A stretch of 64,000 nt of DNA from Phytomonas francai (GCA_001766655.1 MJCC01000007.1:602479-666478), one strand, 5' to 3'. Positions 19,193 to 28,403 are shown, counted from the first letter of the stretch. Made by a program: numbers and translations. The notes: a model not told the origin generated them from the sequence alone.

Positions 19193-19266
19193 TCCAATTA
19201 AAAAATGAAAATCATGCAAGATATATTGCGCCACCTTCTCTTATCGTCACTCCATCCACGTCCGCG

Positions 19267-20946
19267 CTACTGGAAATCCGGGACAAGCGTCAGTGCATTG
19301 AATCTCATCCCGACGTCGTCGATGATCTCGACACTTTCATCACTGGAGTCGATGGAGCTGCTTCGATGGAAGTCCTCACTAGAGCCTTCATAAACCAAAG
19401 CTTGCTTGACGGCAGAAAGATTGATAGCGATTTCACTGCTTTGAATGTGGTCAGAGTTAAGTTTGTTGCCCTCCTCTACAACCTCTACATCTTGGGGTAA
19501 AATGGTTGCGGTTGGGGTGGGGTCGCACCCTAACCCACCGCTTTGGTGGTGAACGATCGCATCGGCGCTGCCCTTTGTATCCTCCGCTACTTTACTCGGC
19601 AAATCATTGCATTCGAGGTAGCGTTCGAAGGGATTTTCTTCAGAGGAAGAGTTGTAAACATAGTCGACATAGCGCTGATCATTGTACGGCACCGCGTGGT
19701 AGAAGGACTGCAGCGACGGCGACGGATCGGAATCGAGGACGGCTAATGGAGCGGTCGTGTTTGCATCTTCAGCTGTATTGCCCATTGGAAAGGTGGGCTG
19801 CCTAAAGGTCTGAATTTGGTTGTCGACCACGGACCAATCGAAACCGCAAAAGAAGGCATGACCCCTAAGGGCCTCCAGATCAAACTCGTGCGTCTCGGGA
19901 TTTACCCCAAGTCTCTGGCAAGGGTCAATATTGACCAAGCCCAGGATAAAACTCTTGACGCGCGCAAAGGCATCCGACGGGACGCTCTCCCCTTTCGGGC
20001 CGGCCCCCGCGCCCCCTTCCTCAAAATCTATAATCGGAAAGGGCACCGCCGCCAGACGCCCGCCGTCCCCCGCGACCCCCTTGATCACCTTTTGCATCAC
20101 CTCAAACGAGGTCGCCCCGGCGAACATGTGGACCCCGTAGAGCATCTCATACACGATCGTCCCGAGGGCCCACAGGTCGCTGCTAAAGCTCCACCGGCAC
20201 TCCGCCACCATCTCCGGCGATACGTACTGCGCGGTCCCACAGAAGCTCGCGACGGACCGCCGCATCGACAGGATCTCCGACACCTTAATCGAGCGCCTGG
20301 GCGGCCTCGCCCCGGCCTCCCGCGGGCCCTCGTTTCCCGCCCCCGCCGAGGCCCCGCCGGCGCGCCTTGGCGGCAGGGCGACGCCGTGGTTCGGCCGCGG
20401 CCGCGCGAGCCCGCCGGCGAGGTCGACGGTGTCGAAGTCGACGAGGCAGGCCCGCGCTTTCCCGTCGAAGACGACGTTCTCCGGCTTCAGGTCGCGCACC
20501 ACGAGGCCCGTCGCGAAGACGTGCGCGAGGCCGAGCACGAGCTGCGCCGTGATCAGCCGGAGGTCGTGGAAGTCGAGGCCCCGCGCGCACGAGCCCCCGG
20601 GCCGGGGGGGGAAGGACGCCTTGGCGCGGCGGATGTGCTGGAGGAGATCGCCGTTGGGCAGCAACTCCATCACGGCGTAGAGCTCGTCCTCGGACTGGGC
20701 CGTCCCGTACAGACGGGCGACGTACGGGTGCGAGCGGAGCTGCAGGAGGGCCTTCTTCTCGTTCAGCGCGCCCTCGACCTTGCGGAGCTGGAGGAGCTGG
20801 AGCTTGGAGTATATCTTGACGGCAACCGGAAGCGAGAAGGGGGGGGGAAGGGTCGTGCGGAGGACATGCGAGATCGCCCCGGCCCCAAGAGGGATGCCGC
20901 TGGATAAATTCAGTTGCTCAGGCGTGAAGTGCACAAAAGTTGACAT
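19267..20946 (-). CDS. PDK1-like AGC-group protein kinase with non-canonical HRD and DFG motifs
   Basis: A 559-residue kinase whose activation segment reads GTAQYVSPEMV (residues about 237-247), the PDK1 hallmark, followed by SSDLWALGTIVYEMLYG. The glycine loop is LGAGAISHV (20-28) and the VAVK lysine is K44. HRD is replaced by VRD (150-152, inside VVRDLKPEN) and DFG by DFD (170-172, inside LVDFDTVDL). The catalytic Asp, the metal-binding Asp and the KPEN segment are kept, so activity is possible. A 55-residue Arg/Pro/Gly insert (176-232) in GC-rich DNA separates DFD from the activation loop, and another insert lies near 108-122. The C-terminal 170 residues are acidic/Ser-rich; I see no PH domain. 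PDK1 homologues phosphorylate the activation loop of AGC kinases, and a PKB-like kinase is encoded at 57940-59709. A CCTTTCTCTTGACAG acceptor sits 3 bases upstream of the ATG. Confidence 0.8.
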   Translation of the reverse strand: MSTFVHFTPEQLNLSSGIPLGAGAISHVLRTTLPPPFSLPVAVKIYSKLQLLQLRKVEGALNEKKALLQLRSHPYVARLYGTAQSEDELYAVMELLPNGDLLQHIRRAKASFPPRPGGSCARGLDFHDLRLITAQLVLGLAHVFATGLVVRDLKPENVVFDGKARACLVDFDTVDLAGGLARPRPNHGVALPPRRAGGASAGAGNEGPREAGARPPRRSIKVSEILSMRRSVASFCGTAQYVSPEMVAECRWSFSSDLWALGTIVYEMLYGVHMFAGATSFEVMQKVIKGVAGDGGRLAAVPFPIIDFEEGGAGAGPKGESVPSDAFARVKSFILGLVNIDPCQRLGVNPETHEFDLEALRGHAFFCGFDWSVVDNQIQTFRQPTFPMGNTAEDANTTAPLAVLDSDPSPSLQSFYHAVPYNDQRYVDYVYNSSSEENPFERYLECNDLPSKVAEDTKGSADAIVHHQSGGLGCDPTPTATILPQDVEVVEEGNKLNSDHIQSSEIAINLSAVKQALVYEGSSEDFHRSSSIDSSDESVEIIDDVGMRFNALTLVPDFQ

Positions 20947-21488
20947 ATCCTGTCAAGAGAAAGGCATTCAGAAAATTTGTTACTAAAGCCGTAAGGTGGG
21001 GTAGGATGTCAGGAACTAGTCTACTCCTTCTTACCTTTTTTGGTGTTTCGATTCGAGGCGTTGGCTTCTTTTGCCAACCCTGCACGTTCTCACTAAGAAA
21101 CACGTATGCAGACAAATCTACTACTCACAAAGCGATGAAAAGGTCTCAAAAAGAAAAAAGAACCAGCTGCATCAGCGTACTGGTGCGTATATTACATTAA
21201 CAGATCCCTGGTACATAAACCACCATTAAAAGATTATTCTTCTGAGCCTTTTAACAATTCCACTTAGAAAGTAGCGGGCAGTTGGCTCATCAAAACACGC
21301 AAATAATAATAAAAGGCCAATGTGCAGTCAGGCTTTTTGCAAAACTGCATTTGGAAATGCAAAAAAAAAAAGAATGCTAGATAATAAAAATCCATTCTTG
21401 GTGGAATTGGCAATTTGCTATGTATTCTCCTTATAGCTTGAATCTTTCTCCTTTGTTACCGCATATATCCGTACAACCTCATGTTTAG
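20947..21488. other. Intergenic
   Basis: No gene seen apart from the acceptor next to the PDK1-like start (AG at 20951-20950). Open plus-strand frames here have no recognisable features. Confidence 0.6.
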
Positions 21489-22931
21489 CTATCTGATAGA
21501 GGGAAAAGGCTCTAAACACGCTCGTAACTCTTCAATAGATTCGAAAATACGTTGACTATTCACTTTATTGGTACCGCTGCAAGTTAGAAAAGTCCCGTAT
21601 TGAGACGCGAAGCGAAGGATTTCAGATCGGCTCCGCACCAATATCTCGTACACCGGATCCGAAACCGGCATTTTATTCGCAAAGGCCTTTATAATGGTAA
21701 AGGTTGACTCACCACTGAGCATGCACTTCTCACTCATAGTACCCAAGACCGCGCTCAACAGCGCCGGGGAAGAAAGGTATAATCCTCTTGTAGCCATGTA
21801 TTGGGGATTAAAAATAACATCCTCGATAAAGCGGAGAGCCTCCTGTCGTGCCAAGTAACTGCGGCAGCTCAACACCGAGCATAACAGTCTCTCTAGGTCC
21901 GGAAAGCAGTAGCCCAGCAGCTCCGCTGAAAAATCACGCTGGTCCGCAAATTCCACATACGATTCAACACGAGACGTCGCTAGCATCATACTTCGCGTTG
22001 GGAACACAGAGTTGTGGTGTGCATCGATACTCACTCCAACAGGAATGCGGACACTTGGGGAGATGCTTGTCAGAAAAAAAGCCCGTACCGTCTTCCACGA
22101 CTCCGCGCACAGCAAAAAATCTGAGCTGACAAGGCCGGGGTGAAGCCGTTGGAGAAAAGATATATCATCGTCTGATGGCGCTGCCGACGGTGCGCACCCC
22201 TGAGAGCAGCCACCCGAAGGAAAATCGCGGCTCGGTTCGCTTCCCTGAGAAGGCGAACTCGTCACCGTGAGAGTCTCAAGAAGGCACCAGCCTTGCACCA
22301 TGAGACGCAATGCTTTGCAGTCCATTAGGGTGCGGAAAAGACGACCACAGAAGCTAAAACTACCCACCACGCTTTGCTGCACATTCAAGAGAAATTGAAC
22401 TGCATAAAATAGTTTTTTTGAGACGTCTGACTCGCTTTCGTTATGTTTTTCGTAGGATACGCAACTCTGCCCGCTGTTAGAATGGGTAGGGTAATTGTAC
22501 AGACTACACTCCACACTTCTTTCAGACAAGGGTTGATGAGTAGGATTCCCAGGGCCCTTCTCTTGATCATGATTCGAAAAATTAGTGTGGAAAATCAGAT
22601 CTATCACCTCCTCATCGGTAGCGCCTAATCGTTCAGATACAATAAGGGAAAAGAATATATTGACGTAATCACATACATTCCACCACTCTGGATCACTGCT
22701 CTTGTCAGCCACCAATATGATCAGGTCATAAATTCCATTTAAAAGGTACCCATTCGGTAATATACTCTCAACCCCCGTAAATATCGAATGATGGATGTCA
22801 ACTTGGGTCTTACCTTGCTCGTCGAGCTCAAACCTGTTGTCGTCATTCCCAGAAGATAATGGACGGTTGTAGCGGAAAATGAGTTCCTCGAGCAAACTCA
22901 ACCACGCCTTTATAGTTTCCTTCTGAGTCAT
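21489..22931 (-). CDS. Divergent MO25/CAB39-like scaffold protein
   Basis: A 480-residue armadillo-type helical protein. Its C-terminal third aligns by eye with MO25. FPDLERLLCSVLSCRSYLARQEALRFIEDVIFNP corresponds to the MO25 segment around YVTKRQSLKLLGELLLDR. LSGESTFTIIKAFANKMPVSDPVYEIL then RSRSEILRFASQY corresponds to NIQFEAFHVFKVFVANP...ILLKNQAKLIEFLSKF. The spacing of these blocks matches the family. The N-terminal half is diverged and carries polar inserts at about residues 125-170 and 225-260, so it is longer than typical MO25 (about 340 residues). MO25 activates STE20-family kinases by binding pseudokinase or kinase partners; kinetoplastids have MO25 paralogues linked to cell division and the flagellum. 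The PDK1-like gene lies next to it. Confidence 0.65.
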   Translation of the reverse strand: MTQKETIKAWLSLLEELIFRYNRPLSSGNDDNRFELDEQGKTQVDIHHSIFTGVESILPNGYLLNGIYDLIILVADKSSDPEWWNVCDYVNIFFSLIVSERLGATDEEVIDLIFHTNFSNHDQEKGPGNPTHQPLSERSVECSLYNYPTHSNSGQSCVSYEKHNESESDVSKKLFYAVQFLLNVQQSVVGSFSFCGRLFRTLMDCKALRLMVQGWCLLETLTVTSSPSQGSEPSRDFPSGGCSQGCAPSAAPSDDDISFLQRLHPGLVSSDFLLCAESWKTVRAFFLTSISPSVRIPVGVSIDAHHNSVFPTRSMMLATSRVESYVEFADQRDFSAELLGYCFPDLERLLCSVLSCRSYLARQEALRFIEDVIFNPQYMATRGLYLSSPALLSAVLGTMSEKCMLSGESTFTIIKAFANKMPVSDPVYEILVRSRSEILRFASQYGTFLTCSGTNKVNSQRIFESIEELRACLEPFPSIR

Positions 22932-23223
22932 CCCTGGAAATGGGATGAACAGCTTTTGTGTTTAAAGCAATAAATAAATTTTAAAAAAGAAGGGTGGGGT
23001 AGGGTGGAGTGGAGTAGGAATTCCTTCACGTACAAACCAGGTGAATTTGACAAGGATTTACGAAAGATAATTAAACGGGATGAAAAAAAAATGCAAAACT
23101 AGGTATAACCCTAAGGAAAAAGTGTGATAAAGGCCCCAAATTAAATTAAAGGAAATAACCAAATACTCCTATATGGGTGCCGTTGCTGTTGCGTTCTCAC
23201 TGTTCGTGAGAACGTTCCCGCAT
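22932..23223. other. Intergenic, contains a perfect hairpin
   Basis: No gene. The last ten bases before 23224 separate the stop of the ATG5-like gene from a 9-bp perfect inverted repeat at 23192-23214. Confidence 0.6.
23192..23214 (-). other. 9-bp perfect hairpin after the ATG5-like stop codon
   Basis: CGTTCTCAC (23192-23200) and GTGAGAACG (23206-23214) are exact reverse complements around a 5-base loop. On the sense strand the stem begins 10 bases after the ATG5-like stop, so it would be in the 3' UTR. It could be a message-stability element or coincidence. Confidence 0.6.
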
Positions 23224-24762
23224 CTATCGCACCCCCACCGTGAGAAACAGCGAACGGTCTGAAGATGCCATGTAAGTCTCTAAAAACTTAGCTGAGGTCC
23301 TCAAAGAAGGAACGACACCTTGGATTTTGAAAAATATCCGTTGCGGCTCATACTCGTGATCATTTCCTTCCGTTTTATCGGCTACTACAGGAATGCCAAA
23401 GATAGCCCCAGCTTCGATTGACTCTCCAAGGCAGCCATCAGAGTTGCCCTCGTAGGCTTCAATAAATTGCTCGGACATCGCCGCCTCCCACAAAGCCCAG
23501 GACTTAGACCTTTGTTCGTACTCATAGGGCATCTCATGCTCCTCCAAGTCTGTCGTGGGAGACGCTGGAGGGTCGGTGTAGAATACCGCCATCGAGCGCA
23601 GAAGTACAGTCTCGTTTTCCGCAGCGCCATCCCAAGCCACAACCGCGTCTGTTAGATCCGATGCGCTCGCAGTGCAGGCGGGCGAGGATGACGGCAGTGA
23701 AAAGCGCCGCCTCCAACCCAGGCAAGGCGCGCAAAATAACCGCCAGAGAAGTAGGCCGAGCGTGAGAGCCTCTTCGTCCGCGTCGGCAAAGAAGTCGGCC
23801 TCGCGAGGCGACTCACAGGCCGACCTCCCTTGCCCTTCTGGGCGCCCCCCCGGTGAACCGAGACGAGCCGGGGGGGCCGCATCGACAGGGTGGGTGTGAA
23901 ATCGGAGAACGGGCCCGTCCTTCCCACTGCGATACAGCCAAGGAAAGCTGAGCTGCACGACGTAGGTCAGCCGTCGGGCCCGCGAGACGCTCTTCAACAT
24001 GTGATGGTACTCAGAAAGCAGGTAGGGAGACGTGAACGCGGGGAAAGTCCGCGGCCCTGCTAAGGAGGACTCGAGAAAGTCCGAGGCCGAAGACGCTTCA
24101 AAGGGTCGGTAAAGAGCCATACCGATCGCCGCCTGTAGAACGGACTCAGGAGAGTTCAGGTAGTTTTTGTAGGCACCGTAAATGGCAGAGTATGTCGTTT
24201 TGTGTAACTGCTTGATTTCGTTTCGGATATACTCATCTATACGGTCAAAGTTCACCAGGAATGGGGCACACCGCTCAATGGTTTTGAAACCAGAAGGCTG
24301 ATAAATGCGAAATTCAAGCTCCAGTGGCTCCGAAGAAAAAGGAAAAATCAGGGGTCTGCGGCTACTGTCACCAGCCGCATCAAAACCCCCAACCCCGGCT
24401 TGTTTACTATGTGTGAAGTGCTGAGGAGGCATAGAATCGGTACCTCGGCTTCGGTTGAGCTGTCCGCTGCGTCGCCGGATAACATGAAGCTCCTGCACTA
24501 AATCACGCACTGCCCCTACCGGGTAGCCCCAGGGCACCACCATGCACTCATAGGAAAACCATACCTGTGTTGTGTACTGGTTCAGAACAGCTCCGTATGG
24601 CGAGAAAAACTCTAATACATCGCGTAGGATTGCAATAAGCAAAGTGGTTCGAGGCAGAACAAAGGCTAAGGGTGGCGGTCGACGCGCCAGGCTAAGAATG
24701 TCCTGCTCGTTTAGATGAACAATAACAGGAATGCCGCCTACATAATCTTTGTGATTGAGCAT
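23224..24762 (-). CDS. ATG5: Autophagy protein ATG5-like
   Basis: The first ATG is at 24762, giving 512 residues. The start reads MLNHKDYVGGIPVIVHLNEQDI, like the W.G.IPV.. opening of ATG5, then LAFVLPRTTLLIAILRDVLEFF, like its YVLIPRVSYLPLVLPKVKEHF. WFSYECMVVPWGYPVGAVRDLV matches LWFEY.g.pLKWHyPIGlLfDLl. The middle domain has IKQLHKTTYSAIYGAYKNYLNS, like the helix of ATG5 that contains the ATG12-conjugated lysine. The end, RIFFKIQGVVPSLRTSAKFLETYMASSDRSLFLTVGVR, matches the final ubiquitin-like fold (GI.vPL.....l.y.D.FLhi.v). Residues about 300-440 are a Pro/Gly/acidic insert, making it much longer than typical ATG5 (about 275 residues). Role from the family: the ATG12-ATG5-ATG16 complex that lipidates ATG8. 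The identification is from motif order, not a search. Confidence 0.7.
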   Translation of the reverse strand: MLNHKDYVGGIPVIVHLNEQDILSLARRPPPLAFVLPRTTLLIAILRDVLEFFSPYGAVLNQYTTQVWFSYECMVVPWGYPVGAVRDLVQELHVIRRRSGQLNRSRGTDSMPPQHFTHSKQAGVGGFDAAGDSSRRPLIFPFSSEPLELEFRIYQPSGFKTIERCAPFLVNFDRIDEYIRNEIKQLHKTTYSAIYGAYKNYLNSPESVLQAAIGMALYRPFEASSASDFLESSLAGPRTFPAFTSPYLLSEYHHMLKSVSRARRLTYVVQLSFPWLYRSGKDGPVLRFHTHPVDAAPPARLGSPGGRPEGQGRSACESPREADFFADADEEALTLGLLLWRLFCAPCLGWRRRFSLPSSSPACTASASDLTDAVVAWDGAAENETVLLRSMAVFYTDPPASPTTDLEEHEMPYEYEQRSKSWALWEAAMSEQFIEAYEGNSDGCLGESIEAGAIFGIPVVADKTEGNDHEYEPQRIFFKIQGVVPSLRTSAKFLETYMASSDRSLFLTVGVR

Positions 24763-25051
24763 ATTAATTCTATGATACGCAAAATCTAAACAAATATATG
24801 GCCGATGTTGGGAAAGAGAAAAATGGCTAGGTATGCGTCCCTTCCTGCCTGATAGCAATGCGTCACTAGATGTTGTTTTATGCAACTCACAATACAAAAA
24901 AAAATCAGAAAAGGACGTAGAAAAAGTTTAAAAAGTGAAGATAATACACTATCAAACAGAATCACCTCTATATGAATAAATATCTTTTTTGGTATCCTTG
25001 ACGTCTTTTCATGTTTAAGAAGTGGTCTGCTAGATTCCCTTTTAACACCTT

Positions 25052-25072
25052 TATATATATATATATATATAT
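25052..25072. repeat. (TA)n microsatellite
   Basis: About ten TA units. Confidence 0.9.
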
Positions 25073-25108
25073 TATTTAAAATTTGGGGTAAAAATAGCGT
25101 CCTAACAG

Positions 25109-25133
25109 ACACAGACACACACACACACACACA
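25109..25133. repeat. (AC)n microsatellite
   Basis: About twelve AC units with one G interruption. Confidence 0.9.
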
Positions 25134-25539
25134 AGATGGAAAATATACTTTGTAACCTTTCACGCATATTAGTAGAATAAGTGGAGGAAAAAAAAGGAAA
25201 AGACATTCTATTAAGCAACCTAGTATTATGATTCCAATCATCAGTCTTATACACGATTTTCAGGCTCACACTTTAAATACAGTTTCACTTTTTTCTCTTA
25301 ACCTTTTCACTTTAGGTAGAAGGGAATTTATCTTTTTACTGTTTTTGACTTCCACTCAAAGTCGGAGAGACAAAAGGAAATGCCGAGATTCCACATTATC
25401 TCTTTATTTAGCGAGAAGGACCTCCTTTCTACGACACTAATATCCGCCACTGCACCCTGCCATAAATTTGGGACAATTAGAGAATATGGGGTAAGTGCAA
25501 TAATAAAGTAAAACTCTGATGAGGATCATGTGCTGCGGG

Positions 25540-25561
25540 TATATATATATATATATATATA
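25540..25561. repeat. (TA)n microsatellite
   Basis: About eleven TA units. Confidence 0.9.
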
Positions 25562-25843
25562 AGAGGCAGTAAAAAGACGGCAAAAATGTTATTCGATATT
25601 GAAAACCAATATCACAATTAGTAAAATTCCTACAAATAATAGCCGCAGCGGGAACCAAAAAAGAATATACTTCATTGAAAGAAGTGATGCTTGAAAACAT
25701 TGAAGGAATTACGCACAATAATGGCTAAATAAGTGAAATAAAATCAGAAAGAGATCCTTCATCTTATTTAATTAGTGTTTAAAAGGTTTAGCTTTACCTA
25801 CTACTGGCCACACTGAGTAATTTGTGTGCTTTTCATACATGAG

Positions 25844-26548
25844 CTAAGAAACAAACTTGTTGATAGAGCCCAGCCACCTTTCGTACTCCTGCTGCTCGCT
25901 CCAAAAACTGTAAAGTATGACAAACTCCCCCAGCTCCTCATTCACACCACGTTTGTCCAGGTAGCTGATAAAGCTGTCCACAAGTGCGTCGTCTAGCTCG
26001 CTCAGCTTCGGACCTGGGTATAGCTGATTACGCTTCACTTCTGCCTCAGCGCTCTCATCTTCAGCTAGCTTGGAATCTGGGAAAAAGCGGATGTTGTCCA
26101 AGACCAGTTCACCCTCCTCAATGCTAATGTCCACCTGCATCGCCTGCCCATTCCGAGTGACCTGAACCATAATTTGGTGGTTGTTGGTGTCGCCCACGTC
26201 CTCTTTAGGGTAGTAATACACTAGCAGCTTTTCATCCTCGTAGGTCTTAGAAAGCTCAAAGATGCGTCTGCCAGGGGTGTGCTGGACACTCCAACCCACC
26301 GGGGGCTTGGGCTCCTCGGGCTTGCCGCTCCGGCTCAGCTCCTCCTCCAGCTCGCGTCGCGTGGCATCCGACAAGGCCGCGTCATGGGCGAAACGCCGTT
26401 GGGTTGCGATCACGGGCGAGCACAGGCCCGTTGACGACCGCGGTAGCACCATCGCCGTGGCAAGAGCCCGAGCTGCCGCGGGCACCTGACTAGCACGGCA
26501 GGCACTCCGAAGTGCCACGAAACTCAAGGCGTTAACGGTACGGCGCAT
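25844..26548 (-). CDS. Mitochondrial p22 / MAM33 (p32) family protein
   Basis: The first ATG is at 26548, giving 234 residues. The N-terminus (MRRTVNALSFVALRSACRASQVPAAARALATAM) is a textbook mitochondrial presequence. The mature part is acidic and fits the MAM33/p32 fold: an amphipathic N-terminal helix (DATRRELEEELSRS), beta strands with FELSKTYEDEKLLVYYYPKED and IMVQVTRNG, then a terminal helical pair (LDDALVDSFISYLDKRGVNEELGEFVILYSFWSEQQEYERWLGSINKFVS). In Trypanosoma brucei p22 modulates guide-RNA binding by RBP16 and so affects RNA editing; the same matrix role is inferred here. Length is normal for the family. Confidence 0.9.
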   Translation of the reverse strand: MRRTVNALSFVALRSACRASQVPAAARALATAMVLPRSSTGLCSPVIATQRRFAHDAALSDATRRELEEELSRSGKPEEPKPPVGWSVQHTPGRRIFELSKTYEDEKLLVYYYPKEDVGDTNNHQIMVQVTRNGQAMQVDISIEEGELVLDNIRFFPDSKLAEDESAEAEVKRNQLYPGPKLSELDDALVDSFISYLDKRGVNEELGEFVILYSFWSEQQEYERWLGSINKFVS

Positions 26549-26993
26549 GGGGGTAGTGTGGGGAACAAGTACGTTAATGGTATGCGTTTTTCGTATAAAC
26601 AATAAAACTCCTCCTGATTTGAGAATTTAATACTTTTCGTTATTTTTCTTGTCACGCAAGGAACTAAGAATGTTTGTGAATTGGAACTAGCTGAGGAAAA
26701 TCTATCATTGTTCAAGTAAAGGGTAGAATACAAAAAAGCGAGAAAAGATATTCCATCAATGTGCTACTTATAGAAAACTGCCACTTGTCAGGCTAAGAAG
26801 GTGAGACCGACGTGCTTTTTCAACAATGGTACTTTATATTTTTCCCGGCGCACCTCAAAACTTCTCTCCCCGACAGACATCTCAGATAGGCACTCACAAC
26901 ATACACATTACATGAACCCCCTCACACTCTCTCTCCCTAATCCTTTAGATTTTAAAAAAATGAAAGAAGTGTAATGAAAAGTTCATACTACCA
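26549..26993. other. Intergenic
   Basis: No gene seen. Confidence 0.6.
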
Positions 26994-28403
26994 CTATGTG
27001 TTCAAGTTCGATTTACCTTTATGGGTTGCTATCCTTCTCACACGCTCCCTTGACCGCGCAAGCTGCTCCTCTAATGATGGTAATAACTCGAGCGTATCAA
27101 GCCATTGAGCATAGTAAGGATGCTCGCAGCAATCCTTCTCCAGCGCACATAAATACCATGGAGGTTTGGGGTGAACCTTACCAGTCAGAAAGGAACGCTT
27201 AAATGCACTGTCGAACTCATCGAGATTGATTAGTTTGGACTCTATCTCGGGTTGAGGACTACAATTTTGGGAAACATCCTTAACCTCCTTTTCATGGTCT
27301 GGGAAGGCGGTCCCTGGTGTGGGTGCCACCTCACCGACCCTATTGGGCGTAGAAATCAGCGCGGGAGCCTTTTGCAAGGCGTTCAGGTCTGTCGCGACGA
27401 AAAAAGGGGTCTTAAGGCAAACACAACGCCAGTCGGTGGCGATGGCTGGGGTGCCGCCGGCTGTGGGGGATGCACTACCACTGGTCTTCAGTTCCCCCGT
27501 CACGGGGGTTATCGCGGTGTCGATCCAGGAAAGGGTGTTAAGGCCCATCGACCACGATGACGTTCTCGCCCTCCCACCATGCAGCCAGTGCTCATAGGTC
27601 TCTTCATTCTCCAGTGTGGAGCGATGGGGGCTGGCTGGTTCGCCAGGTGTCGTCGCCGTTGCCTCGACCCGTGTAGGCATTGATTCCTTCAACACACCAT
27701 CCAAGGCGTACACAAGAGGCGGGGATGACAGAGGCTCTCTCTGCGCTGCAAGCGAAGGCAAGCCCATTTGCGGCGTACTGGAACTGGAAGCGGCAGCAGC
27801 GGCTGGGACCGGTAAAGCAGGTGGATTCGGCTTCGCCTGCGATGGCTTCCCACTCGCAAGATCGGCAACAATCGGGGGCTGCGCTTTAGGGGCTTTCTCT
27901 CGTGGGAGGCGGTGAATATCCTCTAAACGCTGCATCGAGTCACTGCTTTCGCTACGACGGGTGTGGTGGTGCTGAGATGTGCGGCTCTGGCGGCCCCTCT
28001 GTACCGGCGTTCTTGGCGTCAATGACGCCGACGCAGAGGAGGAGCTCGACCGCGACCGGTAGCGACGACCACGCGTACGACGAGAAACATTATTACTGCC
28101 CCTGCGTCCGCTATCATATGATGCAGATCGCGACATAAGCGACCTATAATAACTAATCGGGTGACCTCCTGGTCTGCGATGACGTCTTTGTTCGCGGCGT
28201 CGAACCGGTTCGCGACGCACCCTGCGTGGTGTTCGCGATTTCGAGGAGGAATGGCGACTGCCACTATCATAACTCACAGCCTCACTGTTTTCCGAGTTGC
28301 TCCTGCCGCTACGCCCTGAGCGACGTCTAGAGTAGGGACGGGACCGACGACGATAATACCTACCTCGTCGGGAGGTATGTCTATATGGTTTGTCGGACTG
28401 CAT
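26994..28403 (-). CDS. Arg/Ser-rich (RS-domain-like) protein of unknown function
   Basis: The first ATG is at 28403, giving 469 residues. Residues 1-165 are dominated by Arg and Ser, with many RS/SR pairs and RRSRPYSRRRSGRSGRS-type runs, plus Tyr and His. This looks like the RS domain of splicing or mRNA-export factors, but no RRM is visible. The middle is Pro/Ala/Ser-rich and disordered, with one more ordered segment (TDWRCVCLKTPFFVATDLNALQ). The last 60 residues are ordered: PPWYLCALEKDCCEHPYYAQWLDTLELLPSLEEQLARSRERVRRI, with a Trp/Cys cluster followed by a charged helix. It may be a nuclear RNA-processing protein (inference from composition). Trypanosomatids use RS-type proteins in trans-splicing and 3'-end formation. 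Confidence 0.7.
   Translation of the reverse strand: MQSDKPYRHTSRRGRYYRRRSRPYSRRRSGRSGRSNSENSEAVSYDSGSRHSSSKSRTPRRVRREPVRRREQRRHRRPGGHPISYYRSLMSRSASYDSGRRGSNNVSRRTRGRRYRSRSSSSSASASLTPRTPVQRGRQSRTSQHHHTRRSESSDSMQRLEDIHRLPREKAPKAQPPIVADLASGKPSQAKPNPPALPVPAAAAASSSSTPQMGLPSLAAQREPLSSPPLVYALDGVLKESMPTRVEATATTPGEPASPHRSTLENEETYEHWLHGGRARTSSWSMGLNTLSWIDTAITPVTGELKTSGSASPTAGGTPAIATDWRCVCLKTPFFVATDLNALQKAPALISTPNRVGEVAPTPGTAFPDHEKEVKDVSQNCSPQPEIESKLINLDEFDSAFKRSFLTGKVHPKPPWYLCALEKDCCEHPYYAQWLDTLELLPSLEEQLARSRERVRRIATHKGKSNLNT

Larger units (their letters stand above)
17067..19266. other. Longest intergenic stretch (about 2.2 kb)
   Basis: No gene longer than about 80 codons. It holds a (GA)n run at 17768-17789, a C run at 18750-18761 and a TA/AAT microsatellite at 19133-19192. 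I saw no tRNA, rRNA or spliced-leader sequence. Confidence 0.6.
24763..25843. other. Intergenic, 1.1 kb
   Basis: No gene. Contains TA runs at 25052-25072 and 25540-25561 and an AC run at 25109-25133. A 151-codon minus frame across it is built from these microsatellites and starts from a non-ATG codon or weak context. Confidence 0.6.

Noticed and set aside
19816..20907. 363-codon plus-strand open frame
   Set aside because: Antisense of the PDK1-like kinase; composition is typical of a shadow.
24786..25241. 151-codon minus frame
   Set aside because: Encodes runs such as CVCVCVSVSV and IYIYIYI from AC and TA microsatellites; it lies in the spacer upstream of the ATG5-like gene.
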